From positions 5,305,135 through 5,369,134 of the forward strand of contig CM037832.1 in the NCBI GenBank assembly GCA_021234535.1: DNA of 64,000 nt, read 5' to 3'. The stretch comes from Stichopus chloronotus (Eukaryota; Echinodermata; Holothuroidea; Aspidochirotida; Stichopodidae). A program made the position numbers and the translations under genes. The notes beneath the pieces were generated by a model. The model saw only the letters and a list, made by a program, of their open reading frames with translations. It was not told the origin of the DNA and did no database searches. Shown here piece by piece: positions 1 to 9,895 of this stretch. Numbering within the stretch: position 1 is the stretch's first letter; every line of letters starts with the position of its first letter.

Positions 1-115
1 CTATTACTGGCCAATGAAAATTAGTTACTACTTCATCCAAAATTTCCTTTGTGCCTTAATGTCCCCCTAACATCGATTTGTGAGCCAATATCATAAACTG
101 AATTTCTCAAATCAG

Positions 116-144
116 GTGGTACTACCACTCAGTGGCAGTACCAC
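116..144. repeat. Short near-perfect inverted repeat
   Basis: GTGGTACTACCACT (116-129) and AGTGGCAGTACCAC (131-144) are inverted copies matching at 13 of 14 positions around a single central C. The unit could form a tight cruciform. No function is assigned. Confidence 0.6.
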
Positions 145-519
145 TCACTACAACTACCCTCAGATTTGAGTTTGGTGACTTAAACTCCTGAAACAGTATG
201 TCTTTTCTGTGCATAAACCATGGCTTAGTTTGATCATCACTTTTATTGATGTCAAGTTTTGCCCGCTGCCTCAATTTAGTTAATGTTTTGCCCATATTCC
301 CACACATATTCCCAACCATGGCTACGAAATAAGCTTTGCATTTGTGATCTCCATGGCAGCTTGTTCACTTTCTGAATTTCTCGGAAATTCTTATTATGTG
401 ATGGACTTCTAACTGGATTTTGTTTTAACAAGTTTTGAAAGGATTATGTAACCAAAACTACTTGTTGCCAGAACTTTTCAGCCTATTCTGTAATAATAAC
501 ATTTGCTCAACTAGAAGTA

Positions 520-1440
520 GCTTTTTGATGCCTTGCTGAAGGCAGGCAAGGAAACTTTGCAATGGTGATGGAGTGTGTGTGTGTGTATGTGAAACTCTGG
601 CTTGTAAACACGATATCTCTAGAAGGGAAAGGTGCTCGAACTTCAAAGTTGGTATGTAGGTAGTCCGTTGTAAGTAGACGGTCCCTGTTGTTTTTCATGG
701 AGGTCAAAGGTCATTTGAGGTCACCAATGCTTGAAGTATGAAAAAATTTAGGGAGATTTCTCAGCAGTGGAATTTTGTTGGAACTGCATCCTCTTATCAT
801 TGGTAACACTTGATGAGTAAATGATGTCTGGCATTTTTTATGGAGGTCAAAGGTCATGTGATTTCAATAGGGCACATACAGTAGTTTGAGAACGTTATAA
901 ACTTGACATCTTAAGAAGGGAAAGTTGCTTAAACTTCAAAATTGGTTTGCTGATAATCCATTGTGAGAAAATGATCCCTATTGGTTTTGATGTTGTCAAA
1001 GGTCATTTGAGGTCACCAGAGCTCTGAGTATGAAAACCAGTCAAAGGGGCAATGGAATGTTACTGGAACTTCAGAGTGTTGTTGTTGGTAGCACGTAATA
1101 CGTAGATGATGTCTGTAATTTTTAATGGAGGTTAAAGTTCATATGAGGTCAGAAGAAGACGTAGATTGAAAACCATCTAAACACAGTATTTCAAGGAGGG
1201 TGAATGTTTGAGTTTCAAAGATGTTATGCTAGTAGTCCACTGTAGGTAGATGAGCTTAATTATTTTTCTTGGGGGTCAGAGTTCATTTGAGTTCACTAGA
1301 GGTCAAAGTATGAAAAAATATGTTAAGGATGATCTCTCAGGTACTGAATGTAACTAGCACTTCGCACTGTCAAAATTGGTAGCAGTTGATGAGTAGATGA
1401 TCTTTTATTGGAATTGTCCCATGGAAGATCGAGAAACTCA
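520..1440. repeat. Tandem array of about 145-bp degenerate units with DR1-like motifs
   Basis: Similar blocks recur at about 701, 844, 994, 1126 and 1272, spacing 131-153 bp. Each has a GTAGATGATnnnT-like stretch followed by GGAGGTCAAAGGTCATTTGA-like sequence. Alternate units resemble each other more (tagtcc..tgag versus cacttgatgagtagatgatg), giving a higher-order period of about 280-300 bp. Two copies carry a perfect AGGTCAAAGGTCA at 701-713 and 844-856. Confidence 0.75.
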
Positions 1441-2527
1441 TGTTTCTGTATTTAGTCAAATGTTAAAATTGCAGGGTTAATGATTTGTATCTATGGCAAA
1501 AGTCAACATTTGTGGACCTACTTGTACATAACAGTTGTGCAAAATTTTGGGGAAGTCAAGCGTCGCATCTTGTCATTACTGAAATGCAATAGAATGGATC
1601 ATTCCAATCCCCCCTCCCCCTTTTTCCTTGCCAAAAAGTAGATGCTTAATGGGAGATAAATGTTGCTAAGTACAATTTGGTCTCAGTTTCTTTGTAAACC
1701 TCTCTAAACAACCCTTTCACATCACTTAACATAGCTTGTTATATTTGTCAGCTACTTATTATATTTAACAGCTACTTATTTTCCAGCAAATCCCTGTCAA
1801 GATTTAACAAAGTACTATGTTTGAGTCACCTTTCCCAAGGGAACTACCCTTAAGCAGGGAAATAGTTTTCATTTTCCCTCTTGCCAACTTTTAACCACAT
1901 GTTGGTATCAGGAACTTTCAGATATGTCTGGAGATGTGTCTGAAAATATATCCCGAACCTCTGGGACCTCTGGAACATTGAATGTTGGGAACATTGAACC
2001 TTGGAAACACTGAATCAGAATTATAATGACATTTCTGGGAACATCGAACCCTAGGAACAATGAATCCCGAAAACATTGGGTAGACCCCTGAAAGAGTCCA
2101 ATTTATTGTTGTGTGTATAGAACATGCAATAATAAATCACAAAAGCATTTTAAAGCAAAAGTTTAGTCGTGTGCTTTTGACTTGTTTTGCTGGTTCCTGT
2201 TCAGACAACCAAAATATTTTTGACAACCAGATATGGGAAGTAGGTTGTCTGAAGGACGACTTAGACTTTTAAGAAAATTGAGGTTTGCAATCAGATGATC
2301 GTGTGGATAAGAAGGCAAATACATTTAATTCCTTTCAGGCTGTAGTGTTTCTTTAATTCCAAATAATGTGTGAATCAAGCAGAAGTCTTTGTTTTACAGC
2401 TCAAGGCATGTAAGAACAAGTTGTGACTGATGATATTGTCTTCAGTTAGTGAAAATACTGTGAGACATTTTTCTAGCTTAGCGCAATATCACTGTCATTG
2501 AGGACCCACAGTAGTACATACTGAATT
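1441..2527. other. Non-coding stretch, low-grade repeats only
   Basis: No coding frame is supported. Around 1950-2090 there is an irregular short repeat built on GGAACATTGAA. Otherwise the stretch is ordinary AT-rich sequence. Confidence 0.5.
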
Positions 2528-2928
2528 TCATCTCTTTATGCTTGAAGTGATTTTTAAATGTAATTCATATACGGAATGTACCAGTTGTTTCAAATTTGAT
2601 AACATTACAGATTTATCTCTCTCCATAGTCTGTGTAGCTTTGTCGAATGGAAACATTTGCACAGCCAGAGGAATCGTCACAAAGTTCTGACGTAAAGCAT
2701 CGCCAGAAATGAGAACTTTCTGCAGTTCATCGTGGTCAGGATTCGTCATCATCTCCCAGGCATTGCTGCTGTCTGCATTTCTCATCAGTGGAATTCTGAG
2801 TTCTTCATCTTTGGGAAACCGGAGCCAGGGGTATGACGGTATGTCAATCATTACACTCCTCAAACCGTGATTTCTTTGTGATGCACGGAGCGTTAACAAT
2901 ATCAACCTCAGACACCGGATGAAGGCTA
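2528..2928 (-). CDS. Possible exon of an unrecognised minus-strand gene
   Basis: The minus-strand frame is open for about 156 codons (2998 down to 2528). I do not recognise the product. The part from about 2900 down to 2610 has a protein-like composition, for example DIPSYPWLRFPKDEELRIPL, NAWEMMTNPDHDELQKVL and NFVTIPLAVQMFPFDKATQ. A good minus-strand acceptor precedes it: a pyrimidine-rich tract (CCCCCCTACTCCTCACCTAG) whose AG is at 2927-2926. Either the exon ends at a GTAATG donor near 2611 or it runs to the TGA at 2530-2528. It lies on the opposite strand just upstream of, or inside an upstream intron of, the SRCR gene. It could be a real exon, a decayed gene fragment or a chance ORF; I cannot separate these by eye. 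Confidence 0.3.
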
Positions 2929-3260
2929 GGTGAGGAGTAGGGGGGATGCAACATCCAAGGGCAACAAACTGATAATTGCAGTTTTTTTTTTTTAACAATT
3001 CAATAGTGTTGAAAATTTTTTGTAGTTGGTTGGACTTATCTCATCCCTATAAGGTAGTAAACAGGGAAAAAATATTGTACTGCACTGACTAGAGTGGTGA
3101 AAGTTGCCAAAAGCTGACACTTAAATGGTGGTTCACCTTTATATACCCCTTGCAGTATTCAAATGACACTGGGTGGGTCAGTATAAGTTGGAGGACCCTC
3201 AAACTTGGTGGGTAGGTGCCCGGGTATGAGGTGTAGTGTCCACCCGACTGATGATGTCAT

Positions 3261-3273
3261 AGGTCAAAGTTCA
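3261..3273 (+). promoter_or_regulatory. DR1-type nuclear receptor motif (AGGTCAAAGTTCA)
   Basis: Two half-sites spaced by one base, AGGTCA-A-AGTTCA, followed by another AGGTCA half-site at 3275-3280. This matches the classical DR1 element bound by HNF4, COUP-TF and RXR heterodimers. It sits in repeat-derived sequence upstream of the visible SRCR exons; binding is not shown. Confidence 0.4.
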
Positions 3274-3639
3274 CAGGTCATAAAAACAAAAACGTTAAAG
3301 ATTTTCTGAAAAAGAACTAATGATTCTGCAAGCCTGTCACGATTCTATCGAAATGATGCAAAGGATATTCAGTTACTGTTATTCATCTGTTATGACATCA
3401 CAAATTTCCCATAATGCACTGCACTAATGTCAATTAGAAATTTGTTTAAAAATCTGTGACTTCCATACAGAAACATGCTCCGTACAGTAGATATGGTTTT
3501 CACCAATAAAGAGAGAAGTTCTTCCCTAGTTTTCGGTTTTGACGAAAAATCGTATCCTTAGTAATTATGATGGCATGTATGCATGCATGAGTGTATGCAT
3601 ACATGAGTGTATGTGGGTGTGTTTGTGATACCTTACTTT

Positions 3640-4620
3640 AAATTTGATATTCAAGAATGAGAGCTTTGGAGTATTGTCCTACTAGAACCCTGTTGTTTGT
3701 AGTGTAGGCCATTGTGAACATATCGTACACACAACAAAGTTCTCAAGAATGTGAGCTTTGGCTGATCTTATATAGTATGTATGTCAATCACATTAAGTTC
3801 AAGATTATTTTTGGTGGATGTCAAAGTTTGACTGAAGTAAGGAGAAGTCAAACTCTGAAAACCTTGTGAACATGTCGTAAGGAAGCAAGTCTGAAGTAAT
3901 CTCATACATGGTGTCTTAATCAACCACAATAAGGGCAAGAACCCTGTAGTTTTGTGGCAGGCTAAGGTCATTTCAGGTCAGTAAAGGTCAAACTGAAAAC
4001 TTTGTGAAATGAGTATCTCAAGGAGACAAGCTCGGAGTGTTGTCACATATGATATGTTGATGAAGCAGGTAAAGTACAACAACATTTTTGTCTGTGGTTC
4101 AAAGTGCATTCGAGGTCAGTAGAGGTCAAACTGTCAAAAGATTGTAAGTTACACACATGGGTGGAAAAAGGTGGGAAGCTGGGAGGCTCCTTCCCTGGAA
4201 ATTTGGGCATCTGGAGGGAAATTTTGGCTTTTGGAGGGAAATTTCCCATTTTTGTACATGAGAATATAGCGAGAATTGTGGGAAATTCTACTCCCTTCCA
4301 GGGAAATAATTTTACTCCCTTTCAGGGAAATAAACATTTTTTTCCAGCCCAGGTTACACAGTATCTCTACAGTGCAATGCTTTGGCTGATCTCATATATG
4401 GTACAGTACTGTATCTTGATTAATCATGATGAGTACAATAGACCCTTTGTTTTCCATTTAAGCCATTTGATGCTCAAGTCAGACATAAGTCAACCTCTGG
4501 CAAGTTTGTAAACACATTATCTCAATGACAGAAACCTTGGACATATGTCATATATGGTGTAGGCTCTGAGATTACCAGAAAAGCATGAATCTGTAATAAA
4601 TTTGCATGATTGGGTCAATA
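3640..4620. repeat. Tandem array of about 130-155-bp degenerate units, second cluster
   Basis: Recurring blocks contain TCTCATATATGGT-like sequence (near 3770, 3900, 4045, 4392 and 4547) and GAGGTCAGTAGAGGTCAAAC-like sequence (near 3966 and 4114). Spacing is about 130-155 bp once the 205-bp insertion at 4156-4360 is removed. It is probably the same superfamily as the array at 520-1440. Confidence 0.65.
4156..4352. mobile_element. Non-autonomous hAT-like MITE, 197 bp, with 8-bp target duplication
   Basis: The insertion is flanked by a perfect 8-bp direct repeat GTTACACA (4148-4155 and 4353-4360). Its ends are inverted: CATGGGTGGAAAAAGG at the left and, read on the minus strand, CTGGGCTGGAAAAAAA at the right. 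An 8-bp duplication and C(A)GGG-type, GGAAAA-rich termini are hallmarks of the hAT superfamily. Inside are two direct copies of a GGAGGGAAATTT block and inverted CCAGGGAAAT blocks. There is no transposase. It interrupts the older tandem array, so it inserted after the array formed. Confidence 0.75.
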
Positions 4621-4943
4621 TAATGTGTTATGTGTATGGTATTTTGGGTGAGAAAAATGAAATAAATACCAATTTTTGCTCTATTGTAACATTACGTTAT
4701 GAAGTAAACATGGACAGACCTCATATTTTTTATGTCTAACGTCAAAATTCTGTTTATGATAGCCCAAATGTCTTTTATAAAAAATGCATTTTGCATTCTG
4801 GTTATGAAGTTTTAGCTTCCTCTCTGGCAAATCCCTACTTGGTTGCAGCCACCTTTGGTATTTAATATTTGATTCTATTCAAAGAAAATTACAGGTCATA
4901 TTTTAACCTCTCAATATAACAACTGACCTCTCTTTTTCTTTAG

Positions 4944-5261
4944 TAAATGTTCGATTTGAAGATGGTTCTGAAGACCCTATGGGTATCGTGGAAGTGTCCA
5001 TAGGTAAAGATGGTCCCTGGGTCAAAGTTCAAACCAATAGCAGAGACTGGAGAGCTGGTAGTGTTGTCTGTAGACAGCTTGGCCATGGACCCATCCTGTC
5101 TACGACAGTTCGACACATCGAGCACATTCAAGACTATTACATCATCCTTTGTCAAGGCCATGAGAAATCTGTCAAAGATTGTGTCATCAGAACGAACACC
5201 AGCGGTCACTTCTATGAACCATTTTTCTTGTATGTACAGTGCCTGCCTGCCCTTGCCCAAG
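4944..5261 (+). CDS. SRCR-domain receptor gene, internal exon (SRCR domain 1)
   Basis: Internal exon coding one scavenger receptor cysteine-rich domain of about 105 residues. Seen: the domain begins NVRFEDGSEDPMGIVEVSIG, continues with GPWVKVQT and has the family hallmark SVVCRQLGHG, then ILCQGHEKSVKDC and a final VQCLP. A pyrimidine-rich acceptor ends in TAG at 4941-4943 and the donor is AAG|GTACTA at 5261/5262. Both flanking introns are phase 1, the usual symmetric arrangement for shuffled SRCR exons. Only four cysteines are visible, fewer than the six (group A) or eight (group B) typical of the family; the usual GPVC position reads GPWV, so one disulphide partner is lost. Family knowledge: SRCR domains are extracellular ligand-binding modules in scavenger receptors. 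It belongs with the exons at 7512 and 8250; the 5' exons are not visible. Confidence 0.9.
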
Positions 5262-5649
5262 GTACTACTGTAGAATCAACTTTCAAGCTTTTGGGTTCCT
5301 TGTGTTAAAGGAAATGGGGCATTTAGAATACACCTAATGACATACAGAGACAAAAAGCTTTAATCATTGTTAAACCTTTCAGCATCGTCAATAAACATAT
5401 ATGCAAAAGTTTCATCTCCTCAAAACATTATGCATGTGATGAGTAATGGAAGATGCACCATTTGAATTTTGGAAAGTTTGGATGGACAAATTATTGTTGC
5501 ACAACTAATTGCATTTCTATCTTTGAGAGACTCATTTCTTGAAAAGAAGGCCAACTGTCCTTTCTTAGTTTGAATGATCTATCATTCTCTGTCCACAAAC
5601 TTTGGTTGTAAAAGTATGATTGTTTTCTGTAAAACAAAGCCTCATTTCC

Positions 5650-5830
5650 CTTTAACAAAGGAACCTATGCTGTCAAGTCTGCTTGTGTATGCGTGTGTAT
5701 ATGATGCTATTGGAATGCGAGATATGTGGCACGGTAACTCAATAATTGAGTGCTCAATTTTTCTTAAACTTAGTGTGTACATGTACCATATTGAGTAGAT
5801 GTGCCCGCTTGTTTTCGGTGCCGATATCTT
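5650..5830. repeat. Dispersed copy of the 12.0-kb repeat unit
   Basis: CAAAGGAACCTATGCTGTCA and the block TACCATATTGAGTAGATGTG followed by CCCGCTTGTTTTCGG align with CAAAGAAACCTATGCAGTCA and CACCATAGTGAGAAGGTGTG at 12038-12180. It lies inside the SRCR intron. Confidence 0.6.
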
Positions 5831-6689
5831 GCATATTAATGAGTGAGTGTTACTTAAGGTAAAATTCTTGATATGGCCAATATCTCTGCAGTTCCTTGTC
5901 AGATTTGCTTCATATGTGGTAGGAAGGTGTTGTCAGATATTAGGTCCATGACCATGACATATTTATTTTCAATGTCATGTTTGCTCCAGTGTGTGTAAGA
6001 GTGTACAGAAAATTTAGAATCTTAATGTATGCTGTGGGCAATTCACGTTTGAGTACTGAAATTCCTTTGCTCCATTTTTATGCTATGGATGCTTATATGT
6101 CCCAACTGTCCCCTCCAGCAAATTATAGAAGTATTGCTTGCGGTAGTAGTTTCATGATCAAATGAAGAGGCAGCAGTACTGTGGAAGTACTAAAGGTGGT
6201 CATATTAGACAAGTCTGGCTGGATCAGTTTACGTCCTCGTACTTCAGTGGTGGTGTGTGCATTGATTTAATTGGCTTTTAATTAGTAAGGTGGGCAAGAC
6301 ACAATGAAAGAAAATAAGTAAGTTGATGTTCTTACCAGTGGAAACTAGACTCTAGCAGCCCCTCCTTGGCATGCCGTCAGTGTTGAGTGGCCTTAAAAGG
6401 GGCATTGATGTGATAAGCCTCATTGCAATTTGCAGAAGCCCTTCATTAGGGCTTTAAATGAAAGATTCACAGCTGTTTGTGCTTTGTAAAATGAATGGGA
6501 TATTGCTTTATATTGTAGGAATCAACATCTTCAATTCATTGCATTAATGTGAATGGCTTCTTTGATATTTATGAACTCCAGCATATCATGTAACTGTATG
6601 TATATTGCAAGTACAAGGAACCGTAGTGCCCTTGGGCTGTTGTGAAATGATGGAAAATACTTCTTCTCTTACAAATTGTTTGTAACCCA

Positions 6690-6860
6690 CTGTTGATGGT
6701 TGGTCAAATTAGTACTATGGAAGTGGTTCCATCTGGGTGTTCGTCATATTTGGGGTCCAATATCCAGATTGAGCCATATGGGCCATTTTGTAAAAGTGAG
6801 AGTTCATGGTCAGAAATGGGCCACATGGGCTATTGTACAAAATAGTGCAAAATGCTCCTT
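6690..6860. repeat. Dispersed copy of the GGGCCAT-type repeat unit
   Basis: The blocks GGAAGTGGTTCCATCTGGGTGTTC and GAGCCATATGGGCCATTTTG resemble GGTTCCTTCAGGTTGTTC and TTTGGGCCATGTGGACCATT at 12580-12640. It lies in the SRCR intron. Confidence 0.55.
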
Positions 6861-7511
6861 TTACTTCATAATTTACATGACTGTACATCTATGCATTCAA
6901 CCACAGTGCCCATGCTCTCTTGTTTGTGGATGGGGCACAGAGGTGGGCATATTCCTCGCTGACCAGGCAATTAGCTCTACCCATACTAAATATTGAAATA
7001 CCTGCTGGTGCACAGACTTCATGAAATGTGTTTATCAAGAAGGAAATAACATTGTGAGAGAATCATCCTATCAAAGTTAATGATAAGCAGTCTCTGATCC
7101 TGGCATTTCTCACCAATTGTCAGATTGGCATCATTCTAACAGCCCCTGAGCAACAGAACTTTGGTTGACAGTTTCACATCATTCCTCAACAGCCTCTGTT
7201 CTCAGCTTTTCTTGTTGATTGTCAGCTTTTAGCACTCCCTTAATGTTTAACTGTGTGATTCGAATCACTTAAGTTTCCGTTCAGGCAGAGCGAAGACATT
7301 CCCGCAAGTCCACTCAAAATGCAGCACCCAAAAGTATTGCTCTACAGATTGGTAACATGTGCATTGCTATTTACCTGTGATTAGCCCAAGATGATTCCCA
7401 TCCACAGTAAAAGTTGGTTTAACGTTTGTAAATTCTGTCTATCATCTCAAGAAAGAATCATTTATCTTATACAGAATGAGGGCTAATTCACTTTTTCACT
7501 GTTTCCAACAG

Positions 7512-7868
7512 AATTTGAGATAGCGTTAATCAAGAAGTTACATTCTCTGGAGGAAGGGGTACTGTTCACGTTCATCAACGGCAGATGGGGCCCTGTCTGC
7601 ACCAAAGACCAGAACAGCAGCTATTTCGCTTGCGCCATGGTGTGCCGACAGTTGGGCCACACAGGCTGCAATGGTAGAGTTCGGGCTCCGGAAGTGGAAA
7701 TCCTGTATGAGCCGGTGATCCCGGACCTTGTATGTGGTGCCCATGCCCTGTCCTTGGACAACTGCTCTTACGAGAACACAACGGTTTGCCCGAAAGATGG
7801 GAGCCAATTTGTGGAAGTGGTCTGCCACAATTGGGGCTTGACTGTCGATGGTGCTAACGGAGATAACG
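7512..7868 (+). CDS. SRCR-domain receptor gene, internal exon (SRCR domain 2)
   Basis: Second SRCR exon of the same gene. Seen: after acceptor TTTCCAACAG (AG at 7510-7511) the frame reads FEIALIKKLHSLEEGVLFTF, then INGRWGPVCTKD, the core CAMVCRQLGHTGC, LVCGAHALSLDNC, TVCPKDG and VEVVCH. Eight cysteines are present, as in group B SRCR domains. The acceptor is phase 1, matching the neighbouring exons. The donor is uncertain: three GT sites keep phase 1, at 7851 (GTGCTA), 7869 (GTGAAG, used here) and 7914 (GTGGGT), so the juxtamembrane linker may be 6 residues shorter or 15 longer. The open frame runs to 7951 but past the domain it loses family resemblance, which is why I end the exon early. The role is an extracellular recognition module next to the membrane span in the following exon. 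Confidence 0.88.
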
Positions 7869-8249
7869 GTGAAGGACACCTTCCCAGTTCTAGCTACAAT
7901 TACCTCAACATTGGTGGGTGTCATAATTCAACAGAATATGCACAACTGTAAAAGTTTCCATCTGAATTATTTCACATTCTGTAACTGATTGCAATCTATT
8001 CTTCTTAGCAAGCTTGAATGATTACAGCCTGTTGTAGGGGAAGTTCAGTACACTGAGTGCGTAGCTTTTAAAAGCTTCCTTATTTGTATCACTGACAGAG
8101 GTATATTATCGCATGCCTTTTTTTACACATATCACTTGTGCAAAGTGCAGTTGTTCGTTGTGTTTTGTAAGTTGCAAAAAGACAAGTGTCTCAAAGAAAA
8201 CTCAAAGAAACACCACGTCTCCTCCAATATATCATTTCGTTCCTTTCAG
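7869..8249 (+). other. Intron before the terminal SRCR-receptor exon
   Basis: About 380 bp between the SRCR-2 exon and the membrane-span exon, assuming the donor at 7869. Two alternative in-phase donors at 7851 and 7914 exist. Nothing else is recognised in it. Confidence 0.6.
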
Positions 8250-8611
8250 ACCCAACGGAATCAAACTCTAGCAGATACAGGCCTGCAATGTACCTGGCAT
8301 TGGTGGTTGCTGTCTCCTTCTGCGGGATGCTTCTTTACCTGTACCGAAGGAATTTAGCAGGCACCCGCAGGATCTTCCTGGACAGAACTACCAATAATGC
8401 CCAGTCTATCACCTTGCTGCCTTCAGGGAACGTACTCCCAGATGGAACCAGGGCATTTCTCCCATCTGGCGCGGACAGTCCCCCTCCGCCATACAACACG
8501 GTCCTGATGCACCAGGAAAATGGCTCATCAGAGGGAGACAACCACCAGGACGACGATCCAGAGCTTCCCACGTATGAAGAAGTGGTTTCAACATCTCGCC
8601 ATGTCACCTGA
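8250..8611 (+). CDS. SRCR receptor gene, terminal exon: membrane span and cytoplasmic tail
   Basis: Last coding exon, about 119 residues, ending at TGA 8609-8611. Acceptor TTCCTTTCAG (AG at 8248-8249) is phase 1, in register with both SRCR exons. Seen: a short Ser/Asn-rich stalk (PTESNSSRYRP), a hydrophobic span MYLALVVAVSFCGMLLYLY, a basic stop-transfer YRRNLAGTRR, then a tail of about 85 residues. The tail holds LPSG/LPDG/LPSG repeats, a PPPPYNTV motif, an acidic stretch (EGDNHQDDDPE) and LPTYEEV near the C-terminus. Known: PPxY and LPxY motifs bind WW domains of NEDD4-family ubiquitin ligases, which control receptor sorting. Inference: this is a type I membrane scavenger receptor whose turnover or endocytosis is controlled through these motifs. 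A larger open frame begins upstream at a GTG, but that part is intron. Confidence 0.8.
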
Positions 8612-8970
8612 TACATGGAAGGGTTGTTCCCACATCTGAGTGAAAAGGTTGAATTTGCGAGGAATTTTCCCAAGCCAGTTTGCTTACTCTGCCTTAGAAT
8701 TGAAACATGAAGCATCTACTTCTGCCAAAAATTGATGCTTGACCTTGCTGAATTGAAGTACATCAAAAGGTCAGAACGTGGTGCTGGTTTGGGCAGAAAC
8801 GTGCCCTCCACGCCTGTTGCTCCTGCTACCCCCCTTCCCCTCCCAACTCCTCCCTCTCTGTTGTTGTCAGTCATTGGTGCTGACTGACTTCATGGTAGCT
8901 CCCAGCAGCTGATTTTAGTACTTCTCTAAAAAACAGGGTATCATCCTCGTCACCTGTCAGGCCAATCAAG

Positions 8971-9040
8971 TCAGATTTGATCCATAGCTGATTTGATCCA
9001 TAGCTGATTTGATCCATAGCTGATTTGATCCATTGCTGAT
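8971..9040 (+). repeat. 16-bp tandem repeat, four copies
   Basis: The unit GCTGATTTGATCCATA repeats about four times in the putative SRCR 3' UTR. The first unit (TCAGATTTGATCCATA) and the last are slightly diverged. Confidence 0.85.
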
Positions 9041-9691
9041 GATAAAGATCATGATGATGTTGAGGATGATAATAACATCAGACTTTATTAAGACTTACAA
9101 TAGGCTTTTACTGTTATTTCCTTAGTGCTATTTTCTAAGTAAAGTTTGGATATTTGGTTGAATTTACTATCGCTGATATTGGTATTTTGGGCATTTCTGT
9201 GTTGGTGGTGATGGTCTGCTTGCTGAAGGGTGTTTGCTTTGTCTGTAAATCTGATGACAGAAAGTTTTTAAGGAAACTTTTTTCAATCCATATTATATTA
9301 CCTGACAAGGAAACTGTCCTGTTTCATTTTTCTTAGTCAATTTTGCAAGAGTCCCTACCCGACTGGGAAAACAATACTTTATTTGATTCAGTCAGTCAAT
9401 TTGATCAATCAATTAACCTAAGTCCCAGTGACTGTATAAATACATTACAGTGGCTTACAAACGGCATTCTCAGGCTGCCTTGAAAATGCTGTAGGAAATT
9501 GTGCAAAAATCGTTCACATAGCATTCGTAGCCATTTACAGAGGGTAATGTGACTATAACTTCGATTTTAAAAGTGGTACTGGATAATTTGCACACTATTT
9601 CACACATTTCTTATTACTGAGTGCTAATTGTGTTTACATTTCAAGAGAGCTCAAGGGGATCAAGGGTCACTTAACCTACCCATTGTGTTCA

Positions 9692-9895
9692 CATTACAAG
9701 CTTTGACCCAGCACAGTGGATTTTGATCTACTCCAGTACTGCAGGTGTATCAAAATCATCGGATCTTGTTCACCTTTATCTACTGTAGTAGATCTTCATC
9801 TGTAGAGTTTTATCTACTTTATCAGTAGAGTTTTATCTACTGCAGTAGATCAAGATCCAATGTGCTGACTCAAATGGGAACAAAGCTTTTGCTAC
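9692..9895. repeat. Imperfect foldback (inverted repeat) element
   Basis: The left arm AAGCTTTGACCCAGCACAGT plus GGATTTTGATCTACTCCAGT matches the reverse complement of the right arm (AAGCTTTG, then GCACATTGGATCTTGATCTACTGCAGT), with a 9-10 base gap. The loop contains GTAGAGTTTTATCTACT twice. It could form a long hairpin in RNA or DNA. It resembles a decayed foldback/MITE. No clear target duplication is visible. Confidence 0.65.

Larger units (their letters stand above)
5262..7511 (+). other. Intron between the two SRCR exons
   Basis: About 2.25 kb of AT-rich sequence bounded by GTACTA at 5262 and a CAG acceptor at 7509-7511. No further SRCR core motif is visible. It contains degenerate copies of the roughly 140-bp repeat that is also found at 12030-12790 (around 5650-5830 and 6690-6860). 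The short open frames inside are not supported as exons. Confidence 0.7.

Noticed and set aside
520..1440. CRISPR-like array
   Set aside because: The units are about 145 bp and degenerate throughout, with no short exact repeats and spacers, in a eukaryotic context.
8186..8249. N-terminal extension of the membrane-span exon
   Set aside because: It begins with GTG and lies before a good acceptor (TTTCCTTTCAG region) that keeps phase 1 with the SRCR exons, so this part is intron.
8335..8715. Minus-strand ORF of 126 codons
   Set aside because: It is antisense to the SRCR receptor tail, which has clear protein motifs; this is a shadow frame.
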